Shown here one piece after another: positions 16,099 through 25,130 of a stretch of DNA of 64,000 bases. Both the position numbers and the translations under genes were made by a program. This DNA is from Flavobacterium sp. LC2016-01. GTDB taxonomy: Bacteria > Bacteroidota > Bacteroidia > Flavobacteriales > Flavobacteriaceae. The notes beneath the pieces are model-generated. The model was not told the DNA's origin. It ran no database searches and saw only the letters and a program-made list of their open reading frames with translations. Location of the stretch: NCBI RefSeq assembly GCF_009711135.1, contig NZ_WMIC01000001.1:372001-436000 (forward strand), given 5' to 3'. The stretch's first letter is position 1. The number at the start of each line of letters is the position of its first letter.

Positions 16099-16241
16099 AT
16101 CCTGATTTAAAGCACTAAAAGTAATAAATCAGGATTAAATATTTCGTAGTCTTGGAATATAATTATAAGAAAATTAACAAAGGATACAAGTGTTGCTTTT
16201 AGTATTTAACTAAAAAGAGGCAAGGAGAAAGATTCTTGGCA

Positions 16242-16283
16242 TAAAAAAATCCCAAATTCCAATTATGTCTGGAATTTGGGATC
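16242..16283 (-). terminator. intrinsic terminator of the DEAD-box helicase gene
   Basis: Twelve-base stem ATCCCAAATTCC / GGAATTTGGGAT, with a T7 run on the minus strand. Its core (CCAAATTCC...GGAATTTGG) is the same as that of the uvrA terminator at 44723. Confidence 0.85.
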
Positions 16284-16305
16284 TATATTTTAAGAAACTA
16301 AATTA

Positions 16306-18216
16306 TTAATCTCTTCTTGGTCTTCTTGGTCTTGGTGAATCACCAAAGCTGTCAGAACGTCTTGGAGCTCTATCAGAACTTCCTTCGCTTCTTGGAGCTG
16401 AACTTCTAAAACCACCTTCTCTTCTTGGAGCAGATGAATTTCTGTCGCTTCTGAAACCACCTTCTCTTGGAGCTGAGTTTCTGTCGCTTCTGAAACCTCC
16501 ACCACCAGAACCTTCACGTCTTGGAGCAAAACTTCCTTCTCTTCTTGGTCCTCCAGAACTTCTTCCGCCACCACGATTATTGTGATCACGTCTTCCGCCA
16601 CCGTCATTTTTAGAAATTTCAACATTAATACGACGTCCTTCTAATTGTACGTTGTTTAATACTTCCATTACTTTATCAGTATGCTCAGGATCAGTGTTAA
16701 AGAAAGAGAAACCTTCTTTTACATCTACTTTGAAAACGTCATCACGACCTAAGTCTAATGTTTCTTTCAAGTAATCTTTAAGCGTCATCCAATCGAAGTT
16801 ATCTCTTGAACCGATGTTTACAAAATAACGAACTGCTCCATTATTATTGAATTCTCTTGGTTCAGCATCACTTCTTTCGCGTCTTTCTCCAGATTGAGAT
16901 GAAATATCTCTGTTCTTTTTATAGTAAGCAATAAAACGGTTAAATTCTACTGAAACCATTTTCTTAATCAATTCTTCTTTAGATAAACCTTCAAGAACAT
17001 TGTTGATTGCTGGCAAGTAGTTGTCAATTTCGTGATCAACTTCAGTATCTTTAATTTTGTTTGCTAAGTGCAATAATTGAATTTCGCAGATTTCAATTCC
17101 AGAAGGAATAGTTTTTTCTTCGAATTTTTGTTTGATGATTCTTTCGATAGAAGAAATTTTACGCAACTCACTTTTTGTAACGATAACAATAGAAGTTCCT
17201 AATTTTCCAGCTCTACCAGTACGTCCAGAACGGTGGTTGTATGTTTCGATTTCATCAGGAAGCTGATAATTTACTACGTGAGTAATGTTATCAACGTCAA
17301 TACCACGTGCAGCAACGTCAGTTGCAACAAGCATCTGAATTTGTCTTCCACGGAAAGATTTCATTACACCATCACGCTGTGCTTGAGATAAATCTCCGTG
17401 CAACGCAGCAGCACTATATCCGTCTTCAATTAATTTCTCGGCAATAGCCTGAGTATCTCTTTTAGTACGACAGAAAACCACAGAGAAAATATCTGGGTTA
17501 GCATCTGCCAAACGTTTTAAAGCTTCGTAACGGTCACGTGCATTTACTAAATAAAATTCGTGAGACACTGTTGAAGAACCTGAATTTTTAGTTCCAACAG
17601 TAATTTCAACTGGTTCGCTCATGAATTGTTTTGCAATTCTAGCAACCTCTTGTGGCATAGTTGCAGAGAACAACCATGTACTTTTTTGATCTGGAGTATC
17701 TGATAAAATAGACACGATATCCTCATAAAATCCCATGTTTAACATTTCGTCAGCCTCATCAAGAATACAGTAATCTATATTTTTAATGTTAACTAAACCT
17801 CTGTTAATCATGTCTTGCATTCTTCCTGGAGTTGCCACAATAATTTGTGCTCCTCTTTTAATCTCTCTAGCTTGCTCTGTAATACTAGCCCCGCCGTAAA
17901 CTGCTACCACATTAATACCTTTTTCGTATTTTGAGTAGTTTTTAAGTTCGTTGGTAATCTGTAAACAAAGTTCTCGTGTTGGCGATAAAACTAATGCTTG
18001 TGTATTTCTGTTGTCAGCATCAATTTTTTGAATTAGCGGAAAACCGAAAGCTGCCGTTTTCCCTGTCCCTGTCTGAGCCAACGCAACCATATCTGTGTCT
18101 TTTTCCAATAATAGGGGAATCGCCTTTTCCTGTACCTCTGACGGATTTTCAAATCCTAGATCTAAAATCGCCTTCAGTAACGATTCATTCAATCCTAATT
18201 GTTCAAATTTGTTCAT
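16306..18216 (-). CDS. DEAD-box ATP-dependent RNA helicase with an Arg/Gly-rich tail
   Basis: The product has 636 residues and resembles DeaD/CsdA. It has a Q motif (FEQLGLNESLLKAILDLGF), the Walker A AQTGTGKT, DEAD in YCILDEADEMLNMGF, SAT, and the helicase C motifs ARGIDVDNITHVVNYQ and HRSGRTGRAGKLG. A DbpA-type RNA-binding domain lies at about 455-540 (YFVNIGSRDNFDW). The last about 100 residues are RGG/RREG/RSDRN repeats, a disordered RNA-binding tail. The ATG at 18216 is chosen because MNKFEQLGL is the family start. It probably remodels structured RNA and ribosomal particles, especially in the cold. Has its own terminator. Confidence 0.93.
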   Translation of the reverse strand: MNKFEQLGLNESLLKAILDLGFENPSEVQEKAIPLLLEKDTDMVALAQTGTGKTAAFGFPLIQKIDADNRNTQALVLSPTRELCLQITNELKNYSKYEKGINVVAVYGGASITEQAREIKRGAQIIVATPGRMQDMINRGLVNIKNIDYCILDEADEMLNMGFYEDIVSILSDTPDQKSTWLFSATMPQEVARIAKQFMSEPVEITVGTKNSGSSTVSHEFYLVNARDRYEALKRLADANPDIFSVVFCRTKRDTQAIAEKLIEDGYSAAALHGDLSQAQRDGVMKSFRGRQIQMLVATDVAARGIDVDNITHVVNYQLPDEIETYNHRSGRTGRAGKLGTSIVIVTKSELRKISSIERIIKQKFEEKTIPSGIEICEIQLLHLANKIKDTEVDHEIDNYLPAINNVLEGLSKEELIKKMVSVEFNRFIAYYKKNRDISSQSGERRERSDAEPREFNNNGAVRYFVNIGSRDNFDWMTLKDYLKETLDLGRDDVFKVDVKEGFSFFNTDPEHTDKVMEVLNNVQLEGRRINVEISKNDGGGRRDHNNRGGGRSSGGPRREGSFAPRREGSGGGGFRSDRNSAPREGGFRSDRNSSAPRREGGFRSSAPRSEGSSDRAPRRSDSFGDSPRPRRPRRD

Positions 18217-18420
18217 ATGTATTTTTAAAATAGGGTGCAAAATTACTGTTAATTATTCAGATAAACTAATGCTATTTTAAGAATTATGTATTTCTTATGA
18301 TTTGATAATCAAAAAGTTATGTTTAATGTAAAATCATTTTTGCCGAAGATTGAATAATTTTCGGAAAAATTACGTCGTGAAATATAAATTTTCGTCTTTA
18401 AAATGTTGTATTTTAAACAA

Positions 18421-18999
18421 TTATTTTATTGTATTCAGGAAATCAATTAGTTGCTCTGTTGCTTTTGCACGATGACTGATTTTATTTTTAATTTCGGCTG
18501 CTATTTCTGCAAAAGTTTCTGAATAATTTTCAGGCTGAAAGATTGGATCATATCCAAAACCATAAATTCCAGATTTTTGATGTGTGATTTTTCCTTTTGC
18601 CAAACCAGTAAAAAGATGCTGTTTTCCATTTAAATTTAATGCAATAACGGTTTTGAACTGTGCATTGCGATTTTCTTCTTCTGATAAAGCTTCTAAAAGT
18701 TTATTCATATTATCGTCAGCATTTTTTTGTTCGCCAGCATATCTTGCCGAATAAACTCCAGGTTCACCATTCAATGCAGCGACTTCTAATCCTGTATCAT
18801 CGGCAAAACAATTGTAGCCATATTTTTCGGTTACATAATTTGCTTTTAAAATTGCGTTACCTTCAATAGTATCGGCAGTTTCAGGAATTTCTTCGAAACA
18901 GCCAATTTCTTCAAGACTTAATAATTCAATTGAGCCATTTAAGATACTTTGAATTTCTTTGATTTTGTTTTTATTGTTTGATGCGAAAACGAGTTTCAT
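18421..18999 (-). CDS. rdgB: RdgB/HAM1 family XTP/dITP pyrophosphatase
   Basis: A 192-residue enzyme that hydrolyses non-canonical purine NTPs (dITP, XTP) to keep them out of DNA. The N-terminal LVFASNNKNKIKEIQSIL is the substrate-binding loop. FADDTGLEV contains the catalytic Asp pair, PGVYSARYAG is the conserved loop, and SGIYGFGYDPIFQP and ISHRAKA close the active site. Its length is normal for the family. Its 5' end overlaps the 3' end of the upstream DUF2809 gene by 29 bases, so the two are cotranscribed and probably translationally coupled. Confidence 0.95.
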   Translation of the reverse strand: MKLVFASNNKNKIKEIQSILNGSIELLSLEEIGCFEEIPETADTIEGNAILKANYVTEKYGYNCFADDTGLEVAALNGEPGVYSARYAGEQKNADDNMNKLLEALSEEENRNAQFKTVIALNLNGKQHLFTGLAKGKITHQKSGIYGFGYDPIFQPENYSETFAEIAAEIKNKISHRAKATEQLIDFLNTIK

Positions 19000-19369
19000 A
19001 ATAGGTATATTTTAAAATGATTTTTTCGATAAAAAAGATAAATAGTATTCCTGCTGTATAAGCCAGAATATCGAACCATAAAAAGCCTTGCCCTAAAACA
19101 TATCTTCCAAAAAGTGTTTTTCGGAGTTCAATAATCCATTCTCCTTGATAAAGCTGTAAAAATTCAATGCAGTAACATAGTAATAGAGAAATTAAAACGA
19201 TGACAGAAGCTTTTTTAGCTGGAAGAAATATTCTCACCAAAAAATAAATCATTACTGCATAAAGAAAATCGCCAATCCATAAAGGAATAAAAGAAATTTT
19301 TCTTGAAATAATTCCGAGAAAAATAATCGACAGAAAAAAAATCAAATAAAGAAGTCTGGATTTTTTCAA
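18971..19369 (-). CDS. DUF2809 family small membrane protein
   Basis: The 132-residue protein has four predicted transmembrane helices (LLYLIFFLSIIFLGIIS, LYAVMIYFLVRIFL, SVIVLISLLLCYCIEFLQL, LAYTAGILFIFFIEKIIL). The pattern WIGDFLYAVMIYFL, CYCIEFLQLYQ and GQGFLWFDILAYTAGI is typical of DUF2809, a small integral-membrane family without a known function. It is the first gene of a two-gene unit with rdgB and is divergent from the GH88 gene. Confidence 0.85.
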   Translation of the reverse strand: MKKSRLLYLIFFLSIIFLGIISRKISFIPLWIGDFLYAVMIYFLVRIFLPAKKASVIVLISLLLCYCIEFLQLYQGEWIIELRKTLFGRYVLGQGFLWFDILAYTAGILFIFFIEKIILKYTYYETRFRIKQ

Positions 19370-19538
19370 GTTTCGGGAGATATTATTTTAAAGCAAATAT
19401 ATGACAAACAACACGTGGATTAAGAAAAATGGGCAAGAAAGTACACTTTTAGGGAACGAAAAATACAAACACTCAAATAAGTTCTCTTTATTTCATAAAT
19501 TTATCGATTCAATAAACTATCGATTAAAAAATAACCAC

Positions 19539-20717
19539 ATGAATGTAAAATTTTTCGCTCTGATTACTGCTTTGTTTTTACTTGGAACTCAGGGTTTTTC
19601 TCAAAAGAACAGTTCGTTTACTATTAAAAAACAGCTTGATTACTGTGCAGAACAGGCATCAAAAACATTAAAAGTGATTCCGAATGACGGAACTTCGCCA
19701 AGAACAGTTCCAAATGGAAGCAAAGAATGGAAATTTGTTGGTTATAAAGATTGGACAAGCGGTTTCTGGCCAGGAGAATTATGGTATTTATATGAAGCAA
19801 CTGGAGATAAAAAATGGGAAAAAGAAGCCGATAAATTCAGCCGATTCTTAACACCTTTATCGGTAAGCAAGGCAGGAGATCACGATTTAGGTTTTCAGGT
19901 TTTTAATAGTTTTGGAAACGGATATCGTTTGACAAAAAACAAAGAATATAAAGAGATCATTCTAAAAACGGCAGATACATTGGCAACACTTTTTAATCCG
20001 AAAGTGGGAACAATTCAGTCTTGGCCTCATAATAAAATGGGCGGTCACAATACCATTATTGACAACATGATGAATTTAGAAATGTTGTTTTGGGCTTCTA
20101 AAAATGGAGGAAATAAAAAATTGTATGACATTGCTTTAAAGCATGCCGAAACAACAATGAACAATCATTTCAGACCAGATTATACTTCTTATCATGTTGT
20201 GATTTACGATTATGAAACGGGAAAAAAGATAAAAGGAAGAACGGCTCAAGGATATAGCGACGATAGTATGTGGGCGAGAGGCCAGGCGTGGGGTATTTAT
20301 GGTTTCACAATGGTGTACAGAGAAACTAAAGATCCTAAATTTTTAGATTTTGCACATAAAATTGCCCGAGTTTATTTGGATAAATTGACAACAGAAGATT
20401 TGATTCCGTATTGGGATTTTAATGCGCCAGATATTCCAAATGCACCGCGTGATGCTTCTGCAGCGGCAATTGTGTCTTCGGCACTTTTAGAATTAAGTTC
20501 TTATACAAAAGATAAAAATCTAAAAAATGAATATTTGACGAAAGCTAAAAAAATGATTGTTTCACTTTCAGATAATTACCAGAGCCGTGATGTCAATTCG
20601 GCATTTTTGCTTCATTCTACAGGCCACAAACCAGCCGGAAGTGAAATCGACTGTTCAATCAACTATGCAGATTACTACTATTTAGAAGCACTTTTGAGAC
20701 TTAAAAAATTAAAATAA
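19539..20717 (+). CDS. GH88 unsaturated glucuronyl/rhamnogalacturonyl hydrolase
   Basis: The product has 392 residues with a signal peptide (MNVKFFALITALFLLGTQGFSQ). The ATG at 19539 is taken because the in-frame extension to 19401 would place about 46 polar residues before the signal peptide. The body is an alpha/alpha barrel: DWTSGFWPGELWYLYEATGD, then HDLGF with Asp116 and DNMMNLEM with Asp175, the two positions equivalent to the catalytic Asp88 and Asp149 of Bacillus UGL. RGQAWGIYGF and SGSEID-like motifs follow. GH88 enzymes hydrate the C4-C5 double bond of sugars left by polysaccharide lyases. No lyase is nearby, so the substrate is open. Confidence 0.88.
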   Translation: MNVKFFALITALFLLGTQGFSQKNSSFTIKKQLDYCAEQASKTLKVIPNDGTSPRTVPNGSKEWKFVGYKDWTSGFWPGELWYLYEATGDKKWEKEADKFSRFLTPLSVSKAGDHDLGFQVFNSFGNGYRLTKNKEYKEIILKTADTLATLFNPKVGTIQSWPHNKMGGHNTIIDNMMNLEMLFWASKNGGNKKLYDIALKHAETTMNNHFRPDYTSYHVVIYDYETGKKIKGRTAQGYSDDSMWARGQAWGIYGFTMVYRETKDPKFLDFAHKIARVYLDKLTTEDLIPYWDFNAPDIPNAPRDASAAAIVSSALLELSSYTKDKNLKNEYLTKAKKMIVSLSDNYQSRDVNSAFLLHSTGHKPAGSEIDCSINYADYYYLEALLRLKKLK

Positions 20718-20778
20718 ATTTTTAAAATCGTAAGAGGATTATTTTTTAATTCGAATCAAAACATTTTATATGTAAAGA

Positions 20779-20809
20779 TTTGGATAAGTTTTACTATTGC
20801 TTATTTTCG
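20779..20809 (+). promoter_or_regulatory. Bacteroidota-type promoter for the 20850 lipoprotein gene
   Basis: TTTG (20779-20782), 19 bases, then TATTTTCG (20802-20809), one mismatch from TAnnTTTG. It lies 40 bases before the ATG. Confidence 0.5.
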
Positions 20810-20849
20810 TAGTAAAATATTTATTATTTTAACCGAAAAAAATTGAACT

Positions 20850-21632
20850 ATGATTAGAAAAATTACCCAAGTCTTATTTGTTTTAACGATTTTATTGTCT
20901 TTGTCAAGTTGTATGGATACGAAGCAAAAGACACAAGCCTTTGTAAATTCATATAATAATTCCGCTGCTAATTTCAGCAACGAAATAATTATTTCAACAG
21001 AAGCAAAAGCATTTCACAATGAAAAAAGAATTGAAATCAATGTTGAAACTTCCATAGAGCAAAACGAAAACAACAAATCTATTTACGGACAGATGTTTCC
21101 TCTTTTTTTAAAAGAGGCACTTACAACAGATCAAAATGTTAAAGATTTAATTGAAGAAGGCGTGGTTTTCGATGTTAATTTTCTAGCAGATGATAGAACA
21201 TCGATTGCAGAATTTAAAATCGATCAGAAAGAATTGGCTGCTTTATTGAAAAAGAATGCTGGCAAACCGACAATTTCTGCCGAATCATTAGCATCATCTG
21301 ACAGCGATACGCAGCTTCAGCAGATATTGGTTATGATGAATCAAAATATGCCATTCAAAAATAACGACGGAAGTAAAATTTTGAAAATTTATGTTAATGA
21401 TAAAAAGCAGCTTGTTTATCAAGTAGAAATGCCTGAAGATGTACTTGAGATATTAAAAAATAATGCAGCCAATTCTTTGGTAAAAGAAAGTATTTTAAGA
21501 GAAGGTCAGCTGCAAAAAGTGGCTAGTACTGTAAGTCGCTATGGTATTAAAGATATAAAATACGAATATCTAAACGCAAAAGGTAAAATCGTTAATAGTA
21601 TGGTTATAACTGAAAAAGATCTTAAACTATAA
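20850..21632 (+). CDS. lipoprotein, long member of a tandem paralogue family
   Basis: A 260-residue protein with lipobox LSSC (Cys21). Residues 22-135 (KQKTQAFVNSYNNSAANF, AKAFHNEKRIEINVETSIEQ, VKDLIEEGVVFDVNFLADD) are clearly related to the two shorter lipoproteins at 22447 and 23066. About 125 further residues follow with no counterpart in the paralogues. I recognise no named family. It is predicted to be anchored in a membrane facing the periplasm. The stop overlaps the start of the next gene by one base (TAATG), a sign of translational coupling. Confidence 0.8.
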   Translation: MIRKITQVLFVLTILLSLSSCMDTKQKTQAFVNSYNNSAANFSNEIIISTEAKAFHNEKRIEINVETSIEQNENNKSIYGQMFPLFLKEALTTDQNVKDLIEEGVVFDVNFLADDRTSIAEFKIDQKELAALLKKNAGKPTISAESLASSDSDTQLQQILVMMNQNMPFKNNDGSKILKIYVNDKKQLVYQVEMPEDVLEILKNNAANSLVKESILREGQLQKVASTVSRYGIKDIKYEYLNAKGKIVNSMVITEKDLKL

Positions 21633-22357
21633 TGAGTGGAGAATCATCAAGCTGGAGAACAGTTTTAAGTATTATTTTTGTTATAGTGACCTCAATCAGG
21701 CTGATGTACACTTGTTCAAATATGAACAGAAGAGACGATAGCGCAGTAAATAATCTGGATGTCAGTCCTTATGTTATGACCCAAGAGCAGGCTGAAGCTA
21801 TAGCTGACCAAAAACGAGTTAATACTAAGATTGTACAGTTTGAAAAAAATAGATTTTCTAATAATTTGTTTTATAGTGATTATGCTGCATTAGATAGTTT
21901 AACTGTTTCTGAGCAGGAAGAATATGGGGTTTGCAGGCTGAAAAAAGATTCTCTGATTTTTATGGATATAAAATCACAGTTAAATATTCCGAAAGAATAT
22001 TATTTGCAGAATAATCATGATGATTCGCTTCGGGTTGCTTTTAAGTCACCTCGAAATTTAACTATTTTTATTCACGATTTTGAGACCAAAGAAAGTGTAG
22101 AGAATGGTTTTAAAAGTGTTAAAAGATACAGTAATCTTGAGAAATTTAAAGTAGAGAATAATTTGGAATCTGCTAAAGTTTTTTCATATAAAATTTCTAA
22201 AGAGGGTAAAAAATTCAATGGTTATGCTTTGGCTTTTCAAAGTAAGACTAGAGATTACCAAACTTTTTATGAATTTGAGAGCAGCACACTTTCAAAAGAC
22301 ATGCTAAAGAACAAAGCATTAGAATTTTTGATTCAAAATACGAAACAAAAAAAATAA
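21632..22357 (+). CDS. hypothetical protein with one N-terminal membrane anchor
   Basis: A 241-residue protein with a hydrophobic segment at about 9-27 (VLSIIFVIVTSIRLMYTC), then a helical linker and a soluble domain (FYSDYAALDSLTVSEQEEYG, LNIPKEYYLQNNHDDSLRVA, NLTIFIHDFETKES). No family is recognised. It begins on the last base of the preceding stop codon, so it is coupled to the 20850 lipoprotein; the pair may act together at the membrane. The C-terminus is Lys-rich. Confidence 0.75.
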   Translation: MSGESSSWRTVLSIIFVIVTSIRLMYTCSNMNRRDDSAVNNLDVSPYVMTQEQAEAIADQKRVNTKIVQFEKNRFSNNLFYSDYAALDSLTVSEQEEYGVCRLKKDSLIFMDIKSQLNIPKEYYLQNNHDDSLRVAFKSPRNLTIFIHDFETKESVENGFKSVKRYSNLEKFKVENNLESAKVFSYKISKEGKKFNGYALAFQSKTRDYQTFYEFESSTLSKDMLKNKALEFLIQNTKQKK

Positions 22358-22446
22358 TGTTTTTTGAATTAAATGCCTTTCTCAATCGAATTTTGCATCA
22401 GTATTAAATATAATTCCTAAATTTATTTAGTATAAAAACTATAGTT

Positions 22447-22851
22447 ATGATAAAAAAAATCAGCCTGATTCTTTGCTTTTTTACAGTTGCCATGCTATCT
22501 GTAAATTGTAAAAATGCAAAACAAAAACTTCAGGAATATGTTACTGCATATAATACTGCTGCGCCAAGTTTTAAGGCAGACCATGTTACCTTGACAACGG
22601 CAAGAGGGTATATTAACGATAATAAAATTGAATTGCGATTTGAGACGGGCTTGGAACAAAATCAAGCCAATAAAATGGCTGGAGATCTTGCATTTTCAAA
22701 GCTTCTAAAGGAAATGATAAATAAAAATCAGCTTCCAAAAGATTTGGTTGAAGAAGGAATTCGGTTTGATGCTTATTTTTTAGCAAATGACAATACAGTT
22801 CTTTCAAAGAAAATTATCGATAAAGAATCTATTTCTGAAATATTAAAATAA
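22447..22851 (+). CDS. lipoprotein, short paralogue of the 20850 gene
   Basis: A 134-residue protein with signal peptide and lipobox SVNC. KQKLQEYVTAYNTAAPSF, INDNKIELRFETGLEQNQAN, LPKDLVEEGIRFDAYFLAND and the ending IIDKESISEILK align over the whole length with residues 1-135 of the 20850 product, and with 23066. A weak promoter (TTTG at 22392, 22 bases, TAAATTTA at 22418) precedes it. Followed by a strong terminator. Function unknown. Confidence 0.8.
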   Translation: MIKKISLILCFFTVAMLSVNCKNAKQKLQEYVTAYNTAAPSFKADHVTLTTARGYINDNKIELRFETGLEQNQANKMAGDLAFSKLLKEMINKNQLPKDLVEEGIRFDAYFLANDNTVLSKKIIDKESISEILK

Positions 22852-22887
22852 AGGAACTACTGATATTTTAAACGGCTCAAAATAATT

Positions 22888-22925
22888 AAAAAACCTCTTT
22901 AGTTTTTCTGAAGAGGTTTTTTTTT
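22888..22925 (+). terminator. intrinsic terminator
   Basis: Stem AAAACCTCTT / AAGAGGTTTT followed by a T9 run; ends the 22447 unit. Confidence 0.88.
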
Positions 22926-23003
22926 GCTTGATAAATTTTGTCTTATTTGGCTGTATGTGATTTGTAATTAAATAATTACTAATTTTATTTTTTCATTCTA
23001 ATG

Positions 23004-23034
23004 TTGTTTTTGTGTTGAAAGTTTGTTATGTTTG
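23004..23034 (+). promoter_or_regulatory. Bacteroidota-type promoter for the 23066 lipoprotein gene
   Basis: TTG (23004-23006), 20 bases, TATGTTTG (23027-23034), a perfect match to TTG-N17-23-TAnnTTTG, 31 bases before the ATG. Confidence 0.65.
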
Positions 23035-23065
23035 AGTTAAAAAATAACCAAAAACCTAAAAAATT

Positions 23066-23503
23066 ATGAAAAAAATTACCCAAATCGCATTTGTGTTTGT
23101 TTTGGTTTTAGTTCTTGCCAGCTGTAAGAACACTAAGCAAAAAATTCAGGAGCACGTTAGTAATTACAATACGACAGCTTCTATAAAAGGAGGAAATGTT
23201 GTATCGACCAGCTCGAAAGCATTTTTAAATGATAATAAAATTGAAATTAGAATTGAAACAGATTTAGAAGGAACTGAAGAAAACAAATTGGCATATCAAG
23301 AGACTTTCCCAAGTTTACTTACTGAAATGATTAAAAACGACCAAATCTCTAAGGAGTTAATTGAAGAAGGTGTAAAGTTTGATGTATATTTTATCTCTTA
23401 TAATAATATCATTCTAGCAAAACAATTAGTTGACAAAGAAGAATTGGCAATCCTAGAAGATTCAGCGGGTGCAGGAAACGGAAAAGAAACTGCAAAACTT
23501 TAG
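23066..23503 (+). CDS. lipoprotein, third member of the tandem family
   Basis: A 145-residue protein with lipobox LASC. KQKIQEHVSNYNTTASI, FLNDNKIEIRIETDLEGTEENK, ISKELIEEGVKFDVYFISYN and LVDKEELAIL align with the 22447 product and with the first half of the 20850 product. The short C-terminal extension is Gly/Lys-rich. It has its own promoter and terminator, so it can be regulated apart from its paralogues. Confidence 0.8.
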   Translation: MKKITQIAFVFVLVLVLASCKNTKQKIQEHVSNYNTTASIKGGNVVSTSSKAFLNDNKIEIRIETDLEGTEENKLAYQETFPSLLTEMIKNDQISKELIEEGVKFDVYFISYNNIILAKQLVDKEELAILEDSAGAGNGKETAKL

Positions 23504-23543
23504 TGCCTGGAAAATAAAACTACTTTAACAATAGATAAAATGT

Positions 23544-23576
23544 AAAAAGCCTCTTTGATTTCAAAGAGGCTTTTTA
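23544..23576 (+). terminator. bidirectional intrinsic terminator
   Basis: Stem AAAAAGCCTCTTTGA / TCAAAGAGGCTTTTT between the plus-strand lipoprotein gene and the convergent 23579 gene. Confidence 0.88.
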
Positions 23577-23578
23577 GT

Positions 23579-25093
23579 TTAATTTCTTTTGGTAACGTTT
23601 GTTAAGTTATCTGGAAAGTATAATTCAGAGAGATTCGTAAATTCATCGCCTCGCATGAAGATATTAATATCAACATCTGCAAAAGAAGTTTTTCCGGCAG
23701 CAGCCAAAAGTTCATTTGCTGAGTGAAGCGTATTTTTATGAAAATGATAAACACGCTCTGACTTATCGGTGACAACCAAACCTTTCATCAGCATTTTATT
23801 TTGAGTTGCAACTCCTGTCGGACATTCATTATTATGACATCGAAGCGCCTGAATACAGCCTAAAGAGAACATAAAACCTCGCGCACTGTTACACATGTCA
23901 GCACCTAGAGCAACGGCATGCAAAATAGAATAGCCAGAAATAATTTTTCCGCTTCCAATAATTCTGATTTTATCTCTAATATTTAATCGCACCAAAGTTT
24001 TGTTGACAAAAATTAAAGCGGGCTCAAACGGCATTCCAACTCCATCCGCAAATTCTAGAGGTGCAGCACCAGTTCCGCCTTCAGCACCGTCAACGGTAAT
24101 AAAATCTGGATAAATATCGGCAGCAATCATTTCGTTGCAGATGGCTTCAAATTCGGCTGTATTTCCAATACATAATTTAAATCCAATTGGTTTTCCGTTT
24201 GACAGTTCACGCAATTGTTTTATGAAATGTATCAGTCCTTTTGAATCCGAAAAAGCGTGATGGCCTGGAGGAGAAAGAATCATAGTATGCGGTTTAACCC
24301 CTCTGATTTTAGCAATCTGCTCCGTATTTTTCTTAGCAGGAAGCACGCCTCCATGTCCCGGCTTTGCACCTTGAGAAAGCTTGATCTCAATCATCTTCAC
24401 ATTTGGAAGATTTGCTTTTTCTGAGAATTTTTCTGGGTTGAAATTTCCGTCATCATCACGGCATCCAAAATATCCCGTACCAATTTGCCATGTAATATCG
24501 CCGCCTCCAGCAAGATGAAATTCAGTTAATCCGCCTTCTCCGGTATTTTGGTAAAAATTTCCTTTTTGTGCACCAATATTGATGGCACGAACGGCATTTT
24601 CGCTTAAAGAACCAAAACTCATTGCCGAAACATTAAATAAAGAAGCAGAGTAAGGCTGTTTGCAGTCTTTTCCACCAACTAAAACGCGCGGTAATTCTTC
24701 GTTTACTTTTGCTGGGAAAATAGAATGTTTTATTCCTTCGTAGCTTTCTGTATTTAAGTTTTGCTGTGTTCCAAAAGGGGTGCTCGAATCAATATTTTTA
24801 GCTCTTTGATAAACCAAAGAACGCTGATTTCTAGAAAAAGGCTTTCCGTCTGTTGATCTTTCAATAAAATACTGTTGAATTTCCGGCGCAATCATTTCAA
24901 ATAAATATCTGAAATAACCTAGAACTGGAAAGTTTCTTAAAATTGCATGTTTTTCTTGTGATGCATTATAAACTCCGACAATTAAAAGTAAAGGGAGAAT
25001 AAGTACTAACAAAAATCCACGTCCGGTGTAATAATAAACTGCGGCAACAATTAGAAACAATAAGAATCCGTAAATGAAGAATTTTTTTCTCAT
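23579..25093 (-). CDS. FMN-binding glutamate synthase family protein
   Basis: The 504-residue protein starts with two hydrophobic segments (FFIYGFLLFLIVAAVYYY, FLLVLILPLLLIVGVYNA). A glutamate-synthase-type TIM barrel follows: NVSAMSFGSLSENAVRAINIGA, NTGEGGLTEFH, KLSQGAKPGHGGVLPAKK, DFITVDGAEGGTGAAPLEF, IIGSGKIISGYSI. A cysteine cluster CNSARGFMFSLGCIQALRCHNNECPTG could bind an Fe-S centre. Stand-alone membrane-linked homologues are common; whether they make glutamate is not settled, as the amidotransferase domain is absent. Single gene, convergent with the lipoprotein. Confidence 0.88.
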   Translation of the reverse strand: MRKKFFIYGFLLFLIVAAVYYYTGRGFLLVLILPLLLIVGVYNASQEKHAILRNFPVLGYFRYLFEMIAPEIQQYFIERSTDGKPFSRNQRSLVYQRAKNIDSSTPFGTQQNLNTESYEGIKHSIFPAKVNEELPRVLVGGKDCKQPYSASLFNVSAMSFGSLSENAVRAINIGAQKGNFYQNTGEGGLTEFHLAGGGDITWQIGTGYFGCRDDDGNFNPEKFSEKANLPNVKMIEIKLSQGAKPGHGGVLPAKKNTEQIAKIRGVKPHTMILSPPGHHAFSDSKGLIHFIKQLRELSNGKPIGFKLCIGNTAEFEAICNEMIAADIYPDFITVDGAEGGTGAAPLEFADGVGMPFEPALIFVNKTLVRLNIRDKIRIIGSGKIISGYSILHAVALGADMCNSARGFMFSLGCIQALRCHNNECPTGVATQNKMLMKGLVVTDKSERVYHFHKNTLHSANELLAAAGKTSFADVDINIFMRGDEFTNLSELYFPDNLTNVTKRN

Positions 25094-25130
25094 GTTTTTA
25101 AAAAATTAAATAGGTAATAAGTGTAATAAT

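Noticed and set aside
16290..16625. 111-residue minus-strand ORF of Val/Glu/Leu repeats
   Set aside because: It lies in another frame over the RGG-rich tail of the helicase; the repetitive composition mirrors the Arg/Gly codons.
19401..19538. Longer start for the GH88 protein
   Set aside because: It would add about 46 polar residues before a normal signal peptide; the ATG at 19539 is preferred.
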